Made by a program: the position numbers and the translations under genes. From assembly GCA_036873755.1 (NCBI GenBank), contig JAVTVY010020560.1:1-64000 (forward strand): DNA of 64,000 bases, in the 5' to 3' direction. Positions within the stretch are counted from its first letter, which is position 1, and the number at the start of each line of letters is the position of its first letter. The notes under the pieces are model-generated. The model made no database searches, had not been told where the DNA came from, and worked only from the letters and a program-made list of their open reading frames with translations. Of the stretch, positions 43,145 to 55,852 are shown piece after piece. Source of the stretch: Hanleya hanleyi (Eukaryota; Mollusca; Polyplacophora; Lepidopleurida; Hanleyidae).

Positions 43145-44249
43145 AATCTGCGTCAAATTGGTTATTTAACTGGAGATGGAAAGGCATTTTCATCTTCATA
43201 ATATCCATTGTTAACCACAACATTAGGACAATGAAGGTAGTATTCAGTAATATTGTTTCATATAGCACAGGGCATACTTTGCTGGAGCATAAAGTAGCAT
43301 GATACATAAAACTTGTGGCATAAATTATTTAATGATACCGATATATCAATAGACAACCTATCTGAAATATGATTGACAAAGAAATAGAAACTCATGTTAA
43401 ATATATACCCACATAATCTTTGAGATATCATTGATCATTAACGAATAATTCACTAGACTTAGTCATATAATAATTTCCGCGAAATACGTGATATGAATTC
43501 GATAGAAGGATTACATGTTTCTCAGCCATAATGGACATTTTTAATCAAAAAAGAACTTCAGCATCTTTATCTGTGATCCTTACTCCGTTAGAGAGGCTTG
43601 ATTACCAAGAAGCTTACCTAGTTTTCGGTTACTGTAGATGAATTATCTCGTTATTTAGTTGTCTAGAATCCAGTTTCAGATCCACTAGTCAGACTAATTA
43701 CGACCTGCGGTAACAAAAAATTCATGTCATACTACTATATGCATCAGGCAAGCCTATACAGTGCAGTGGAATAACATACACTCTATTATCAAGCACAGAG
43801 GATATCATAATTAATGAAAGCTACTACTGCCAGATGACTCTCAAACAAAGACGCCTTTTAGTTTATTGGCGTACCACACCTATTGGTCGAAGGATTCCAG
43901 GACAAAAACAAAAGACCATTAAACTCAACATAACAAGTGTGAAGGAAAAGACACTGACAAGTAGTACTGACAAGGAGTCATATGACCCAGCAGAGGTGTG
44001 GGGTCATGTCATTTTTATATCATATTTGATGAAGCGATACTTGCGGACAGAAAGCCGTGTTTCCTAGTGATCTGCACTGTCGTTCAGATGAGGGGTGGCG
44101 AGGCTCTCCTCCGAAGGCTTATTAATATGTTTTGCCGGCATCATTAACTTGGAGCGATATGCAAGAGGTGAGAAAAATTTATGACTTCTGGCGACTTAAA
44201 AGCAACCATATGACTCTACGGGAAAGCTTCCCTAGGCACCTCATACTCA
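43145..44249 (+). repeat. Recent tandem duplication, unit 2
   Basis: Second unit of the duplication. Differences from unit 1 are a few substitutions and short indels (for example GACAACC inserted near 43354). Identity this high implies recent origin, or an assembly artefact from two haplotypes. Confidence 0.92.
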
Positions 44250-44284
44250 GACCCAGAAATACGGTGAATTCTCGAACGTAACCT

Positions 44285-44450
44285 TAGTATGTCAGCCGCG
44301 CTTTTATTGCAACTGTTCATGTAGAGACGATGAAGTATCCACACGTCCTCTAGCATCGGCGTAAGCGGAATTAGATACGCTAGCTCGGGAGCCGTGATGA
44401 CAGATCAGCTCAAACAACTCATCTGATGTTATTATTGACGGCATCTCTCT
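44285..44450 (-). mobile_element. Diverged Naiad-related 3' fragment
   Basis: GCGCTTTTATTGCAACTGTTCATG, AGCATCGGCGTAAGCGGAATTAGATAC and the following GAGCTGTGATG-like block follow 38955-39070 in order. It is more diverged than the other copies and lacks the TTGTAATT end. Confidence 0.6.
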
Positions 44451-45172
44451 TGCGAGAATATGGTTTTTTAATATACCTGCTTGGAGTTCTCTGTTAATCT
44501 GGCTGATGAATTATATCTTTCGATCGTGGACACAAAAAATATTCGTGGACGATGTTTGTCTACTGAATGTTAGGTCTAACTTTAGAGCTAGAACATGATT
44601 CAATTCAGAATTTGTGGGCACCAGGTATCCAAGGGTTTCATTGCTTCCTACGGCCCCTGTCTCTTCGGCTAAAACGACATAAAACGATACATGAACGATA
44701 TTTTTCATTTCACGACCAAATCGATCGGATTCGCCAGGTCTTATGAGCTGGCTAATATATATTTTAATACATAAACTACGTAGAAAATTATGGCCCCCTG
44801 AATGTTTTTACAAAAAGAAACCTTCTTGTGTGTTAGGAAAATAACGGATCACTCCGCTAGACTACTGCACCTCTTCGCTGTAAGGACACAACTGATACTG
44901 TCTTATGAATGATGCCATTTGCCCTGCGTGTAACAAAACGGTAGTCTCTTTCCAACTCAGTGGGTTCATCTGGACAAACGAGATGGGACAAGACACACAG
45001 GGCAGCTAGATGGTTCTGATTATTTGCCTTCTGTTATATTGTTTTCTTTCCTTTCATATATGAAAATCTTCGATTTAGATATATGACGTTCATGGCACCC
45101 TTTAGTACCATTGATCATTAATGTTTAGTTGAGTATGTTTTGTCAAGTAATTCCACGAAATACTGATACGAA
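44451..45172. other. Unassigned DNA
   Basis: A weak family S-like block (AACGACATAAAACGATACATG near 44675) is the only structure noticed. Confidence 0.35.
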
Positions 45173-45232
45173 TCTGAGAGAGAGAATTAAGGTTTAATGT
45201 CACGTTCAGCAATATTTCAGCTTTTTAGCGAC
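45173..45232 (+). repeat. Short dispersed-repeat core, copy 2
   Basis: GAGAGAGAATTAAGGTTTAA, then GTCACGTTCAGCAATATTTC, as at 28089-28140. Confidence 0.5.
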
Positions 45233-45298
45233 GAAATTCTAAGTACTCAAGCCGATAACTTAGTAATCCAACACATAAAAACATAAACACATTAAAAC

Positions 45299-45541
45299 TT
45301 ATGCAACAAACCGATTTCTCTCAAATAACCTAAGATGCAGTCCTCCCTCACCCACTAAAAAATCTTCCAAAGTAGTCGCTCGATAAAAAGCATCTCCCAC
45401 AATCTTAAAATCTATGCAGTCGATAAGGATATGTTTCAACGTGAGATCTTCGTGGCATGGAATACACCTTGGGACTGGCTCTTTTTTTAGTAAATATTCT
45501 TGAGTTAATTGTGTATGGCCGATTCTACATCGCCTGATCAT
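45299..45541 (-). pseudogene. LINE ORF2 C-terminal zinc-binding tail (fragment)
   Basis: An 80-codon minus-strand frame reads MIRRCRIGHTQLTQEYLLKK, PVPRCIPCHEDLTLKHILIDC, then FYRATTLEDFLV. The RCRIGHTQLT motif and the C-x2-C-x8-H-x4-C zinc pattern lie after RNase H in I-, R1- and related LINE polyproteins. Upstream sequence on the minus strand (45541-45720) no longer reads as a recognisable RNase H. It is an isolated fragment and not part of the LINE at 59.7 kb. Confidence 0.78.
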
Positions 45542-45850
45542 GGCTTGATCGAAACGTTTCTAGCTGTTCAGATGAGTATAGCCTACCGATTTTTTTGAAC
45601 TCATGAAGCTTGTTATTGTTCACAGCATCGATTCGCAGGTATACTACCCCGGAGGATCTTTTTTTAATGAGGATTTTTTTTTAGTTTTTCATCCTCTGTG
45701 ACTCTTGGTTCGTTGGAATGCATGGCGACCGAATAATTCGGTGTATAATTAAGGTTCTCCTTCTTTGACTCAATGATCAGTCCTGGATTCTTATAGCCTA
45801 CAATTTGTTTCAGCATGATTGCCATATAAACATAGGAAGAATATAAAATT

Positions 45851-45876
45851 CTCTCTCCGTCTCTCTCTCTCTCTGA
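45851..45876 (+). repeat. (TC)n microsatellite
   Basis: A pyrimidine run dominated by TC dinucleotides, with a few interruptions. Confidence 0.85.
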
Positions 45877-45889
45877 TGAATATTTATAT

Positions 45890-46290
45890 AGTGCAGAGGA
45901 CAGACAGTTCTTAGTCTGTTGTTATAGTCGTGCCAATTAGAGTCAGACAATCTAGCTCGATAAGTAGAAGCTATTACTGACAATTGACCCTTAGGCATTC
46001 ATCACTGTACCACACTGAGGTCGACTAATTGCAGAACAAACAAAAAAATCAAGTCGTCGTTAGTGCATACATTATTAAGTCAGAAAATTTAACCGTGTTT
46101 AACTAGGACTTAATAAGTGACCCTTTCGAAAGGCTCTTCGTGAACAGGATTTCTGAAGCATGATTCAGATCAGACCACTGAACATCCGGGGTACAATGGT
46201 TGCTCATTCTTTTCGCATTCCCCAAGGCTCGCCAGACAACACCTGCAAGGAATGATACAACCACAAGTTCTTGCCAACAAATGGGGTGAG
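45890..46290 (+). repeat. Dispersed repeat family S, distant copy
   Basis: TGACCCTTAGGCATTCATCA, GTACCACACTGAGGTCGACTAAT and TCGCATTCCCCAAGGCTCGCC follow the order of landmarks in 38340-38640, with heavy divergence. Confidence 0.4.
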
Positions 46291-49200
46291 ATGTTAACCA
46301 ATCATGCTAAATCATATACAGGGTATACGCTGTGGTGTGGACGGACCAACGGGTTAGCAATATAATGTTCTGTTAAATAAACAATATAAATAATTTGCTG
46401 CAGATTGCTATGAAGAACAGATTGGAGACAATACGGAAGAATTTTCGTACTGTGATAAAAGCAATGTAGTATCACACTAATAATAAAAACAGTAGATAGT
46501 TCCACTTCAGTGCTATGTTATCAGGCACTAAAGCTAAACAAAATCCTAAATTATTGTGATGGGAATTTCCACTCCATTTTAATACCACAAAATTCTCCAT
46601 TTCTTTACTGAGAATATAGAGAGCCGCTTGAGTTACTGAATATTTGCAATATTGTCTTCAAAGATATGCCGATCAGGACAGCTGTCAAAACGGTCGTCTG
46701 CTTGATCCCACCCAGTCGCGCCATGTACGACAAACCCGAAAAACTGGCATGGAAATCGATTATGTACCTTCTGTTTCCGATAGACATCTGTCTAAACACA
46801 GGATGGTTATATGGCTGCATATAAAACTGCCTGGCGTCTCCTCCATCAGTTCACTTTTAAAAAAATAGTTAAATTCACTGATCAGATTGTCGCTAAATGC
46901 TTTGAATCAAAATTTTACTTGACAAAAACTCTTTTTTGAAAAAATAAACTAGTTTGTTTAGTCACTAAACTAGTCTCATTGTAATTTCGGTCTGTGGACA
47001 AACTAATCATCAAATGTTGGTCAGGTGAGAGTTTTTTGTAAGAATATCACGTATTATCCGTCTCAGATAATTATTATTTTGGACTGTATTACCTTCAGAG
47101 GATATAACTCAATTTGAACTCTGATATTGCTTCTCGAAACAGTGAAATTGGGCAACTTCACCTTGCTGTTGCTGCGAAACTTTTCGAAAAGAGGCACGCT
47201 GACCTAATATATTAGGTCCCCTGTTAGGATAGTAGATCCGTTCTTACGTGTTTTGAATACTTTCAGTTATTTGTGGATGTACGTTGAGTTTCGCGAAATT
47301 GTGGTCCAAAGGTATGTGAAAATCTGGGCTTGTAATCTGTGGATTTACTGCGCTACCAACGTTGAAATTATTCTCAGTTTTGCTGATATTTTAGGTTCAG
47401 ACTGGTGCCATTACGTCATGTACGTGCTGCCTTACAGGAGGCTCTTCTCGGTCGTTGCCGGTCGGCGGGAAATATACGACAGACCTATTGCAGAAGTTTC
47501 GGTCCTCAAGACGACAAGGGCTTGTGCGCGATATTATATATTATAACGCAAGGTCGTTTGTTGACTCGGGAGATGATGTCTACAAAACCCGTTCCAGATA
47601 TATAGATTCCAGCTCGGCTCCGACATTTCTCGAAGACTTAGAATGATGACAACAACAATGAATTTCTGATGATATATATAGTTTTATTATATGCATTTTC
47701 GTTTCAAATTACAACATTTCACATAGTTTGTGAACTCTATCGGTAGACTCTACTCATCATGCAGGTGATGGTAGGACAGTATGATAGTATAACTGTAATT
47801 TGGAAATGGCAGACATTCTCTTTTATACTGCCATAAATGAATGGATGCAGTGTCAAACTCATCAAACTCTCAGCACAGTTATGACAATGAAACTGGCTAA
47901 CTGTCTCCAAACCAAAACATACCAATCAAACGTGGGTGCAGTGCGTTTACTTATCCACGCCATTAAATCATACAGTTGAATACCGAAGATCGGATCTGAC
48001 GCCTACTAGAAATATAGTGAAGTAAAATTTTACATAGAAGATAAGTGCCAATGCTTGACCCTATAGGTCGTTGGATCGCATGTTTCTGTTAATATGCAGC
48101 ATTCAGAACCAAAAACAATTCCCTCATGCCAATCTGTCAGTCTCTAATATAACATGTACTGCACAGCATATACGAACCGATAATAAGGCACAGTATGTAA
48201 GCTTATGAAATCATGAATTTTCACTCAAGTCGAAATAATGAAAAGTCAGTATAATAAAATTGACGAAAGTGTGGTAGCTAAGAAATTCCATATTTCACAC
48301 TATGTTGATTTGTTGGCTAAAGCAAGAAATCGAGATAGAAGAAGTAGAAGAGGCAAACGTCGAATTTCCGTAAATGGTATGTGACGTATAATTCCACAAC
48401 TGTTGCGGACCGAGTTGTACGTTGTGATATGTTGGCTATTAACGAGTTTACTGTGGAATTGTTCTCAGCCACTATTAGTCGAGTTTCAGTGAAACTTCAG
48501 TGGATAACTTCTTTCGTTAAAGATGAGGTGCGAAGTGTTTTTGTTGGCAAATACGGATCAGCTGGATGCTTTGCTGTATCAGACAAAAAATCGACGATTG
48601 CATAGTGTTGATTATTGCTCCCGGTCATGCGATGAAATGTTCCCGGTTCGACTCTGTTGGGGATGCCTCGCTGTGGTGTCTGACAATCGTGTGAAGCAGA
48701 CGGATATGATCGTGGTGATACTGCGCATAAAGAATCGACTGTGACTGTGGAGAAACCTCAAATATGCTATACTTCTGTTGCGAAGAGATCGTTGGGCGTA
48801 AGGGGGGTGAGAAGTTTGTTTGAGGTATGGGAGTTGAAAAGGTGCAACCTGTTGAAGCGCGGAGAAGTAAGTGAGATGAGATTGCGCAGAATCGAAGTAA
48901 GGGAGGGCAGAATTTAGCAGTTGGGAGTAATTTTTGCCCAAGTGGTTATTTCCCCCGGGACTTCTTCAATTGCTTCATGAACATACGCGGGAAAACACGA
49001 GCTATTCAAGAGGCTGTCTAAAATTGTGCAGGAATGTGACGGAGATAAATTGAACATGTCATCGGGCCGCCCGAGCAGCAATCATTGACCCATCAATTTC
49101 TGTTTTAGATATTTGATTTTTGAATATAGATTGAAGTGGTTCGTCTCTCCCTCTCGCTCTCTATCCTGATATATGAAAATTTCATCGGACGCCTTGATTC

Positions 49201-50779
49201 ATCTTTAAATGTATGCCATATTTCTGAACTATCACCAAGGCAATGTAAACTACGTAGCACTCTCAGAATCTTAATGACAATGCAACAGTACGTGTCACAC
49301 CGCTCAGTTTGCCCGCGCATTTTTGACGAATCAATTGAAGAAGTCTCCGGGAAATAACCACTTTGGCAGGACTTACGCACAATTGTATAATCTCAGTGCG
49401 CAATGCAACATGTAACAGCTTTTGTGAAACCAAAGACGGACAAAGATGAAAAGCTCTCACTCAAAGAATCATTCTTTTGATCATCGCCCACTCTTTTTGT
49501 CTTCTTATCTCTAAAGTGAACCCAAGGGAACCAATTACCGTAAAAATAAATCTTGTTTACTAATAATAGAATAATTATTGGGGTCCTCTTTTCTTTCAAG
49601 AATTTACGACCGCTTTTATCAATACCCAACAGACCGAACCAGCCATTAATTTGGAGACAGCGTTGGTTACATCAGCGAATTATTTGTCTGAAGCAGCAGA
49701 GGTGAATGAGTAGACTTCAGCATATAATCGCCTGTGATGTTAAGAGACCACTCTCCACTGATCTGGGATAACACGTTAATGAGTCCATTAAGCAATATTG
49801 TCTTACTACTTTCTGTCATTTCACGTACGTAAACCAATTGCAGTCTAATCAACTAACCACCATATCTGTGCAGCACGAACTGGTCGGCTAGCAATGTATT
49901 TATACTACTACTTACCAGAACGTCTATTTGAAATTCGAACGAGTATTAAACGTCTAAGTCGCCTAGTTGAATTCGAAGTTGATACGGACACACAGACATG
50001 ACAGATGTTCCATTGTTCTCCGCAGATGTTGGTGGTGTTTGATTGGCTCAATACACATATTGTGTATAGAAGACCGTTGATCTGAGGTCACTGCGAGATT
50101 CAAGGGCTCACCCAGTTCCATTCTTAAGCATTCTGAACTCGGGGCTCATTGGAGCAAGGCTGATATTACCGGCGTCTTGGCGTATATATAGGGCTGCATG
50201 AATCGTCATCGTATAATCGTATTATACGCATAATATCTCTTTATTTTTCGGATCTTTCCAGATAAAACACAAACATCAGAACAACGGTGATAATAGGTTT
50301 ACATAACGGTCATTTTCTCATTGAATTAACGCTGAAAAGACGGCATGGTGTTGCATCACATATTTATGAGTTTCAATACTGTTAGAATATGAGCGTCGAG
50401 GTTTGCTTGATACCATCGTCTGATGTTTTTCAAAGTGACGTCATTATATAACAGATATATTGTTGAAAATGACGTTAATCAGTATTCACTCAGTCACTCA
50501 CTCACCCTTCTCAACGTTAATGCAATGAGCAAAATAATCATCATATAATGTTTGCGTGAAACCATATACCGTCTGAGATTCATAGACGAGACCATCAAAG
50601 TATAGCACTAGATCGACAGCAGTAGTAAATATCTGTAGGCATTTAAAGCACTCGTCTACCTCCGCTTTCACAAATAACTGAGGATTTGATATGCACCTGT
50701 ATGAAGTGACAGTCATAATCGGGTAAGTAAAGAAACTGTAATTTCCCAAAGAAATCCACAAGTAAAAAGACAATACTGC
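46291..50779. other. Unassigned DNA
   Basis: 4.5 kb without a recognisable gene, RNA or mobile element. Frames of up to 109 codons (for example 48612-48941 minus) have no family signature. A short TCACTCACTCA microsatellite lies near 50495. Confidence 0.4.
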
Positions 50780-51400
50780 CACTCTACATTCACAGGATGG
50801 CTTCAGCTTTATGTGTGCCAAGAAGACATATAGTCCTTAGAAGAGAGAAGATATTAATGTTCGACACAGAGAAGCCATCGAAGAACCATGAAGCTCGCAT
50901 CTTCGCTTCGATAACGTTTGCATCCTGAAAATAGAAATGTATCGAGGTCACCCACAGCAGCAGTCTTCATGCGGGGTATAATCCGTGTTCATCTATCATA
51001 AAGTGTCAGGTGCGTTTGGTTGTATCGGTGGGAGGAAATTGTGTGAAGCGTGCCTGGAATGTTAGGTGTGGCATTAACGCAGGAAGTTTCATTTGGCGCT
51101 TAACAAGTTAAAGCATCGATCCATCTTAGGATAGAAACCTACCATGAGACGCTTACTCGGTTTCTCTAATCTGTTTTTTTATTTTTATTTGACGTCCTTG
51201 AAATCTAACCACCCAGGCGTGCGTACGTCACACTGGCGCGGATGGCAACCTATAAGTTCTCTTGTGAAGGGCTTAGCTATTTCAGGTTATCGCCCTCAGC
51301 CGAGTTTTTTCCCGTTTCTATTTCATCCTGTGGAGGTTTTCTTTGAAAGACATTGCGTACTATTACAGTTGCACCCGAAATAAAACCGCAATAAATATAC
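50780..51400 (+). repeat. Segmental repeat T, copy 1
   Basis: It matches 52690-53070 and 53760-54200. AAGTGTCAGGTGCGTTTGG, AAATTGTGTGAAGCG, TGCCTGGAATGTTA, TGTGGCATTAAC and AGACGCTTACTCGG occur in the same order in all three. Continuation of this copy may be displaced: CAAATGGAATTTTGACGAGAC occurs at 51945. Confidence 0.7.
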
Positions 51401-52689
51401 CTTGTTTTTGTCCACACTGGTCCTTCTATCCCTCCACCAACTTTTAATTCTCAATACTCCCTCATTCTAGAGATATCACAACTCCAATCGATTTTACACA
51501 ATTTTCAAAAACCGAGTGCTGGAGATGGGCGACATCAACAGAAATAGACATGTCACTTGATTGGTCAATTCAAATTACAGGGGACTTTTGCAAACAGCGG
51601 TTAGGTTAAATTTGTTATTCCCGAACATGCCTCGAAAGATATATCGCGTCTGGCGTATCATGATGTAGGCATACACTTAGTATATTAAAACAATTTACTA
51701 GAAATCAACGCTTTGATCTGAATCATTGATGAAACCACTCTCAACCTGTCACTGAAGCACACACTAATGTAAAACAAAACAAAAACGACGTATTTCCGAC
51801 TGGATTTCCAGGCTTAATTTGGGAACGAATTGTCAAGGGGAGATTGCATTCCGGAGTGGAGAACAACAACAACGCCTCATCCACACGACAATAAACGTTT
51901 CAAGTCCAGGATTGCATGGACGCGATTTCTTTCTACCTGGATCAAATGGAATTTTGACGAGACCATTTTCTATTCAGGTATATGGTCCTGTATGTCAGAA
52001 TCAGAAGTGACCTTTCTCACATTACAGGACAATGAGGTGTAGATAAAAAAGAATGGTAAATGATGTTGAGTAAGAGCCTTCACCTATACTCCTCAAGTCC
52101 CTGTACTGATGTTGATCAACACCGTTATTCGGCATTGAACCAGTATTACCACCTAAAGGCCAACACCAATCTTAGGAGTGAAGCCATATTCAGCACCCTT
52201 TGTTATTGTTGACCAACAACGTTATGTGATGTCGAACTGGTCTTAACAACATTTCTTGATGTTAATGACTGGTCAACACAATAGAGAGTCCAACAAGATT
52301 CCCTCGAGAGACCAACACGACCGCAGTCAAACGGAGGCATTTTCCACGAAACCTGACACTCATCACTATTCAGTGTAGAATAAATAAATTTCTCTTACAG
52401 ATTTCATAATTGTATGTTGTTGAAGTTTTGGGAACCTGCTGCTCAACTCTAGAGAAGGAGTCGAACACACCTCTCGTGAAAGGTTACAGTTTTTCGTTGG
52501 CGGAGATCCACGAATGGATCTGCATTGACCAATCATATTGTTTGGAATCGATATCTAGTGTATGTCATGTCAAATTAATATCCGAAGGCCCTGTATCTTA
52601 TAGAAATGTTGACATATTATGGCATAAATTATCATATTGATACCTCAGGCTAAGCTGTGTATCACTAGAATAGTAGTAACCATAACCGG
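51401..52689. other. Unassigned DNA between T repeats
   Basis: It contains a fragment similar to the downstream part of repeat T (about 51928-51965). Imperfect GTTGATCAACACCGTTAT / GTTGACCAACAACGTTAT repeats lie at 52110-52230. No gene seen. Confidence 0.4.
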
Positions 52690-53400
52690 TTTGCTAAAGA
52701 AACTACCAATGTCCCCAAAAAATACATTTGCAGGATGGCTCCAATCGTTCACAGAAGAGACAAGATGTTAACGGTGAACAAATATAACCCGTTGAAGAAC
52801 CAAGTAGCTTGGCAACGATAAAGCTGGCATCTGGGAAATTCGAATATTCGAGTTGACCTACTCCTACCCTCTCCGAGGAGACAATAATCCTCTTCCCTAT
52901 GTCATACAATGTCAGGTGCGTTTGGCTGTATCAGTCGGGGAAATTGTGTGAAGCGTGCCTGGAATGTTAAGTGTGGCATTAACACACGATGTCTCCCTTG
53001 GCGCTTAACGAGTGAAACCATCCATCCATCTTAAGAAAGCTACCATAAGACGCTTACTCGCATTCTCTTGCCCTGCTCAGACAGATGGTGAACCGAACCG
53101 TCAAGGCATGTATGACGAGGGTGTAAGGTTCTCGCTTCACGATTACGTACCCATCGGCGCGATTAAGTTCTACTCAGAACAAATATAGATTTGACAGGGT
53201 AATACACATTTCCTAGATCTAATCAGGCAAATGAACTGGTATGGTTAAGTCAGGATGTGATCCTTCTTATATATCCGCTTATATAATCATCCGATATCCA
53301 GAATGAAATATTCCACCGAGCAAGTCTGATACCTAGTCTCTTCGTTTAAAACGATGCAAGAACACGATACCAGCGCGATGTATTTTATGTTAAATTACAA
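52690..53400 (+). repeat. Segmental repeat T, copy 2
   Basis: TACAATGTCAGGTGCGTTTGGCTG at 52906 matches 54004. Later GACAGGGTAATACACATTTC and AAGTCAGGATGTGATCC match 54295 and 54352. The copy length and the ~1.09-kb offset to copy 3 indicate a tandem segmental duplication. Confidence 0.78.
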
Positions 53401-53759
53401 ACAGATACATGTAGCTACATACATGGTTAAGCCCCCTACCCTCTCCACTCTCTATATTCAGTATCACTTTTCCTTCAAGTAGCTTAACATTCCAATTCAA
53501 AGTACTGTAATTTCAATTCTGAAAATATCCTACCATGTTCTCTGGACAGAGAAAACAAAACGGTTCATTTCTAGAATTTTGTATTCGTTGTATTTATTTA
53601 TCGGAGAGTATTTAGTCAGGACCCCCTGTAATTAAGCATGTTTGTTCAATAATGCTTGCTATATTACCATATTAATATCAGAAGTATGACAAGGGGTCTC
53701 CTGAAGAAAATTCAAACGCTCAAATCACTCGATAGGCTCAGTTTATATAAAAAGCGTAG
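53401..53759. other. Unassigned spacer
   Basis: AT-rich DNA between T copies 2 and 3. No feature recognised. Confidence 0.4.
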
Positions 53760-54480
53760 GCCTGAATACCAGTAGCCATAGCAGGTTTGTAAAATAAACT
53801 TCAAATGTTTCAACTGAAGCCGAACACGAACCAGACGAAACAGACATTTTGAGATCAGAAAAATCTATACATGTGCTCAGAAGAGAGGAGGTGACTCTTA
53901 CTGTGTCCGCATCGATAACGCTGGCATCTGAAAAAACAGGACTATTCCAGTTGACCTAATCTAACTTTTCCAAACGGAGAACAATCTGCTTCCTTCCATC
54001 ATACAATGTCAGGTGTGTTTGGCTGTATCAGTTGGGGAAATTGTGTGAAGCGAGCCTGGAATGTTAAGTGTGGCATTAACACAAGGGGTCTCCCTTGGAG
54101 CTTAACGAGTGAAAGTATCGACCCATCTCGAGAAAGAAACCTACCAAAAGACGCTTACTGGGATTCTCTAGCCCTGTCTTTAAAACCTAACCATCCAGAC
54201 ATGCGTAGCCTACGTAACAATGGCTCTATACGGGTCTGATTACACGATTACGTCTCCATGGATGAAGTTATTTTTACCCAGGCCAAATGGAATTTTGACA
54301 GGGTAATTAACATTTCGTGGATATAATCAGGTAAATGGACCGGTGTGATTAAATCAGGATGTGACCCTCTTATGTCAATGTATAAACATCTGATGTCCAG
54401 GAATAAAATATGTTACCGGATAAGGTAAGATACCTACTCTCGTAGTTCAAAATGACATGAGGGCACAATACCAGCGTATT
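53760..54480 (+). repeat. Segmental repeat T, copy 3
   Basis: Closest to copy 2. GCATCGATAACGCTGGCATCTG, GGGGAAATTGTGTGAAGCG, TTAACACAAGGGGTCTCCCTT and ACGCTTACTGGGATTCTC follow in order. A 77-codon frame (54006-54239) covers part of it, but the same region is not open in copy 2, which argues against coding. Confidence 0.75.
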
Positions 54481-55339
54481 CTTTTATGCAAGACGGCGGA
54501 CAGATATGATTATGCGCATGTTGAAGGTGAACCTCCCACTCGACCGAGCAGCAAAAACTGTCAATTTCCTTTGACTTATATTCAATATCAGAATTACCGG
54601 CTGTCCGTTACTTGTTATGTGTGGCTGTCAGTCATACACCAGTGCCAGACGACACGTAGTCTCGTCTGGTCGTCTGAGCTGTCTTACAGGGTACATTTGA
54701 ATACAGGATAAGACAGGGCGATGAGGCTATATCATGCCTGTTGCATATATTTACAAATACTTAACCTATGGGTTTAGAGCTCGAGCAATTGGTCGTATCT
54801 TTTGGGTCAATAAATAATTGGAGACATCTCTTTAGCTTATTCAAATAAAACAGTGTCAATCTCCAACAGAGGGACACGCTTTTGTCAGGTAATGAGACAA
54901 TGTCTCCTCCAATATTCTCTCATTATATACCCAACCCGATATACATCGTCTAGTTCATAATTAAATGTTCTCCTTAATTTACCTTCTGTTTATTACCAAA
55001 AGGTTTATACATCTACTTAGAGATCACAAAAAGTGTTTTGTAGAATATGCATTGCTGGCTTACCCACCAACATAGCAACGAGGGAAACATATTGCAAAAT
55101 TTTCAGTTTTAAACCAACAATTTCAAAGATGCAATTTTATCCACACATGTCACTTAGTAGAACAGGTCCCGTAGACACAATTCACATGCCTTAAGTATAA
55201 GCATAGATAATCGTTTGGGCGTAGAAAGCTAGAACAAGGTTCCTCTCAAAATAGTGTCCTTTTTAGTACACCCAGCACAAAAGTCAATAAAAACTTTCAT
55301 TATTAGCTTCCAACGTTTAGTAAAATCTCTTCTCTCAGC
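54481..55339. other. Unassigned DNA
   Basis: No recognisable gene or repeat. Confidence 0.4.
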
Positions 55340-55852
55340 CACTAAACTCCCTACAATATCTCCGAAACGACGAAACGTTAAGAGCTGACGGTCAGTGACT
55401 ATATAATCTATCATATTGAAGTTATTTTACGCTATTTGCATATCCCTCCGAGCAGCGAATCATGGGTAAATTCAAAATGGCGGTTATGACGGTGTGGCTG
55501 AAAAGTTGCATTTTCCCCGCTTCTTCAAAACTTGCCTATTACTGAAAAATTTCATCAAAACTATTTTCGGTTAATAATTATTTCATGATTTATTTAGCTT
55601 TTACGGAGAAAATAGCAAATAAAAAATTCATTATTATAATATGACATCATTGTAACGTTGTCATAGCAGCCATCTTGGTTTTCTAAAAAACATTTTCTAA
55701 TAGAGCTTTGTGCCTAAGATATAGTGTGTGCTGTAGAAAGTTTCACTCTCCCCCAGATGAAGAAGTAATAAAATGTTTAAGGGATGAGGGGGCGAGGTGG
55801 AATGGTTACTCCCCTGGCTGCAATAATCCCCAAATCACCCACGACGTATAGG
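55340..55852. mobile_element. TTAA-type MITE relative, copy 2 (diverged)
   Basis: It follows 8120-8639 in order: ATATCTCCGAAACG / CTATCTCCGGAACG, TCTATCATATTG, GAGCAGCGAATCATGGGTAA, the CAAATAAAAAATTC block, CAGCCATCTTGG, TAATAGAGCTTTGTG, and a TATAGGG end. TTAA target sites and the C-rich left end are gone, so it is an old copy. Confidence 0.65.

Noticed and set aside
42728..44067. Two identical 77-codon frames as a conserved gene pair
   Set aside because: Identity is explained by the recent tandem duplication of the surrounding 1.1 kb, which is equally similar outside the frames.
48381..48941. Overlapping frames of 73-109 codons near 48.5 kb as exons
   Set aside because: They overlap on both strands, show no family motif and no consistent splice sites.
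54006..54239. 77-codon frame in segmental repeat T as a gene
   Set aside because: The matching region of copy 2 (about 52908-53060) is not open over the same span, so the frame is not conserved.
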